Assembly: GCA_030042335.1 (NCBI GenBank)
Contig: JASHZW010000026.1
Location: 1-5,544, forward strand
Direction of reading: 5' to 3'
DNA: 5,544 nucleotides
Source of the DNA: Nitrososphaerales archaeon
Lineage (GTDB): Archaea; Thermoproteota; Nitrososphaeria; Nitrososphaerales; UBA183
The first letter of the stretch is position 1; every line of letters starts with the position of its first letter. The notes below the pieces were generated by a model that worked only from the letters and a program-made list of their open reading frames with translations, searched no databases and had not been told where the DNA came from. Below, piece after piece: positions 5,267 through 5,544 of the stretch. Made by a program: the position numbers and the translations under genes.

Positions 5267-5544
5267 TCATTCATCGCTTCGCTGCATGCCGAGCTCCCTC
5301 GCTTTGATGAGCTCCGCTGACGTGAACACTCCTACGTATGCCAGCGTCGACATTCCGTCAACGATGAAGACCTCACGCACGTTGTCCCGCTCCATCATCT
5401 CTACAACTTCTCTCACCGATGTGGTTGAGGTGGCTATGCTGGGATTTGGCTCCGCGATCTGCCTCACCTGTGTTGTCTCCCTGCTGTTGGCCGGGACTGC
5501 CATCGCCTTCGCCAGAGTGAAAGACCCGACGAAGACGGAACCGG
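5267..5544 (-). CDS. CBS-domain protein, C-terminal part (cut by window)
   Basis: The frame stays open to the window edge, so this is the end of a longer gene. An internal ATG at 5503 exists, but the upstream codons (GSVFVGSFTLAKAMAV) read as the last strand and helix of a preceding CBS motif, so translation surely begins outside. What follows is a second CBS motif: PNPSIATSTTSVREVVEMM, then NVREVFIVD, YVGVFTSAELIKA, ending 10 residues later. Tandem CBS pairs bind adenosine nucleotides and act as energy or ligand sensors, either alone or attached to enzymes, channels or kinases; the missing N-terminus would show which. It is convergent with the channel gene, so the two are not one operon and a functional link is only a possibility. 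The inter-motif linker is short and polar. The identification of the CBS motif is solid, the wider function open. Confidence 0.82.
   Translation of the reverse strand, partial: GSVFVGSFTLAKAMAVPANSRETTQVRQIAEPNPSIATSTTSVREVVEMMERDNVREVFIVDGMSTLAYVGVFTSAELIKARELGMQRSDE

Overview
The window most likely comes from an archaeon. Evidence: the well-formed genes have TATA-like boxes (some with a BRE-like purine stretch) about 25-30 bases before the start and almost no leader. Internal or long-leader genes instead carry Shine-Dalgarno motifs (GGAGG, AGGTG). The proteins (HxlR regulator, CPHC thioredoxin, Prx-like peroxiredoxin, RCK/ion-channel protein, CBS protein) are typical of archaeal genomes. 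Base composition is moderate. A Thermoplasmatota or Nitrososphaeria-type lineage is a guess only. No rRNA, tRNA, CRISPR, insertion sequence or phage gene was recognised.

Layout. 1-316: no convincing gene. 317-813 (minus): a DinB/YfiT-like gene split by a one-base frameshift near 490. 814-986: a promoter-like region with a 12-bp palindrome and a very strong 14-bp hairpin. 987-2348 (minus): a three-gene thiol-redox cluster in the order peroxiredoxin, CPHC thioredoxin-like protein, then an uncharacterised cysteine-pair protein that is also frameshifted. 2349-2422: a compact divergent control region with a shared AT-rich core and a palindrome on each side. 2423-2758 (plus): a single-cysteine HxlR-family regulator. 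2759-3310: mostly non-coding, with traces of a broken two-helix membrane protein. 3311-5146 (plus): a 611-residue RCK / two-helix pore / RCK ion-channel-like protein. 5267 to the window end (minus): the C-terminal part of a CBS-domain protein, convergent with the channel gene.

How the genes may work together. The HxlR regulator, with its single N-terminal Cys, is divergent from the peroxiredoxin/thioredoxin operon, and palindromes lie where RNA polymerase would start in each direction. This looks like a self-contained peroxide or thiol-stress switch: a regulator senses oxidation, the peroxiredoxin removes peroxide, and the CPHC protein may re-reduce it. The channel protein is the most unusual single gene: a regulatory RCK unit lies on each side of one pore module, and the selectivity-filter motif is non-canonical (TTIGIYAP). 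The frameshifts (two clear, one possible) need checking against raw reads before any gene is called dead.
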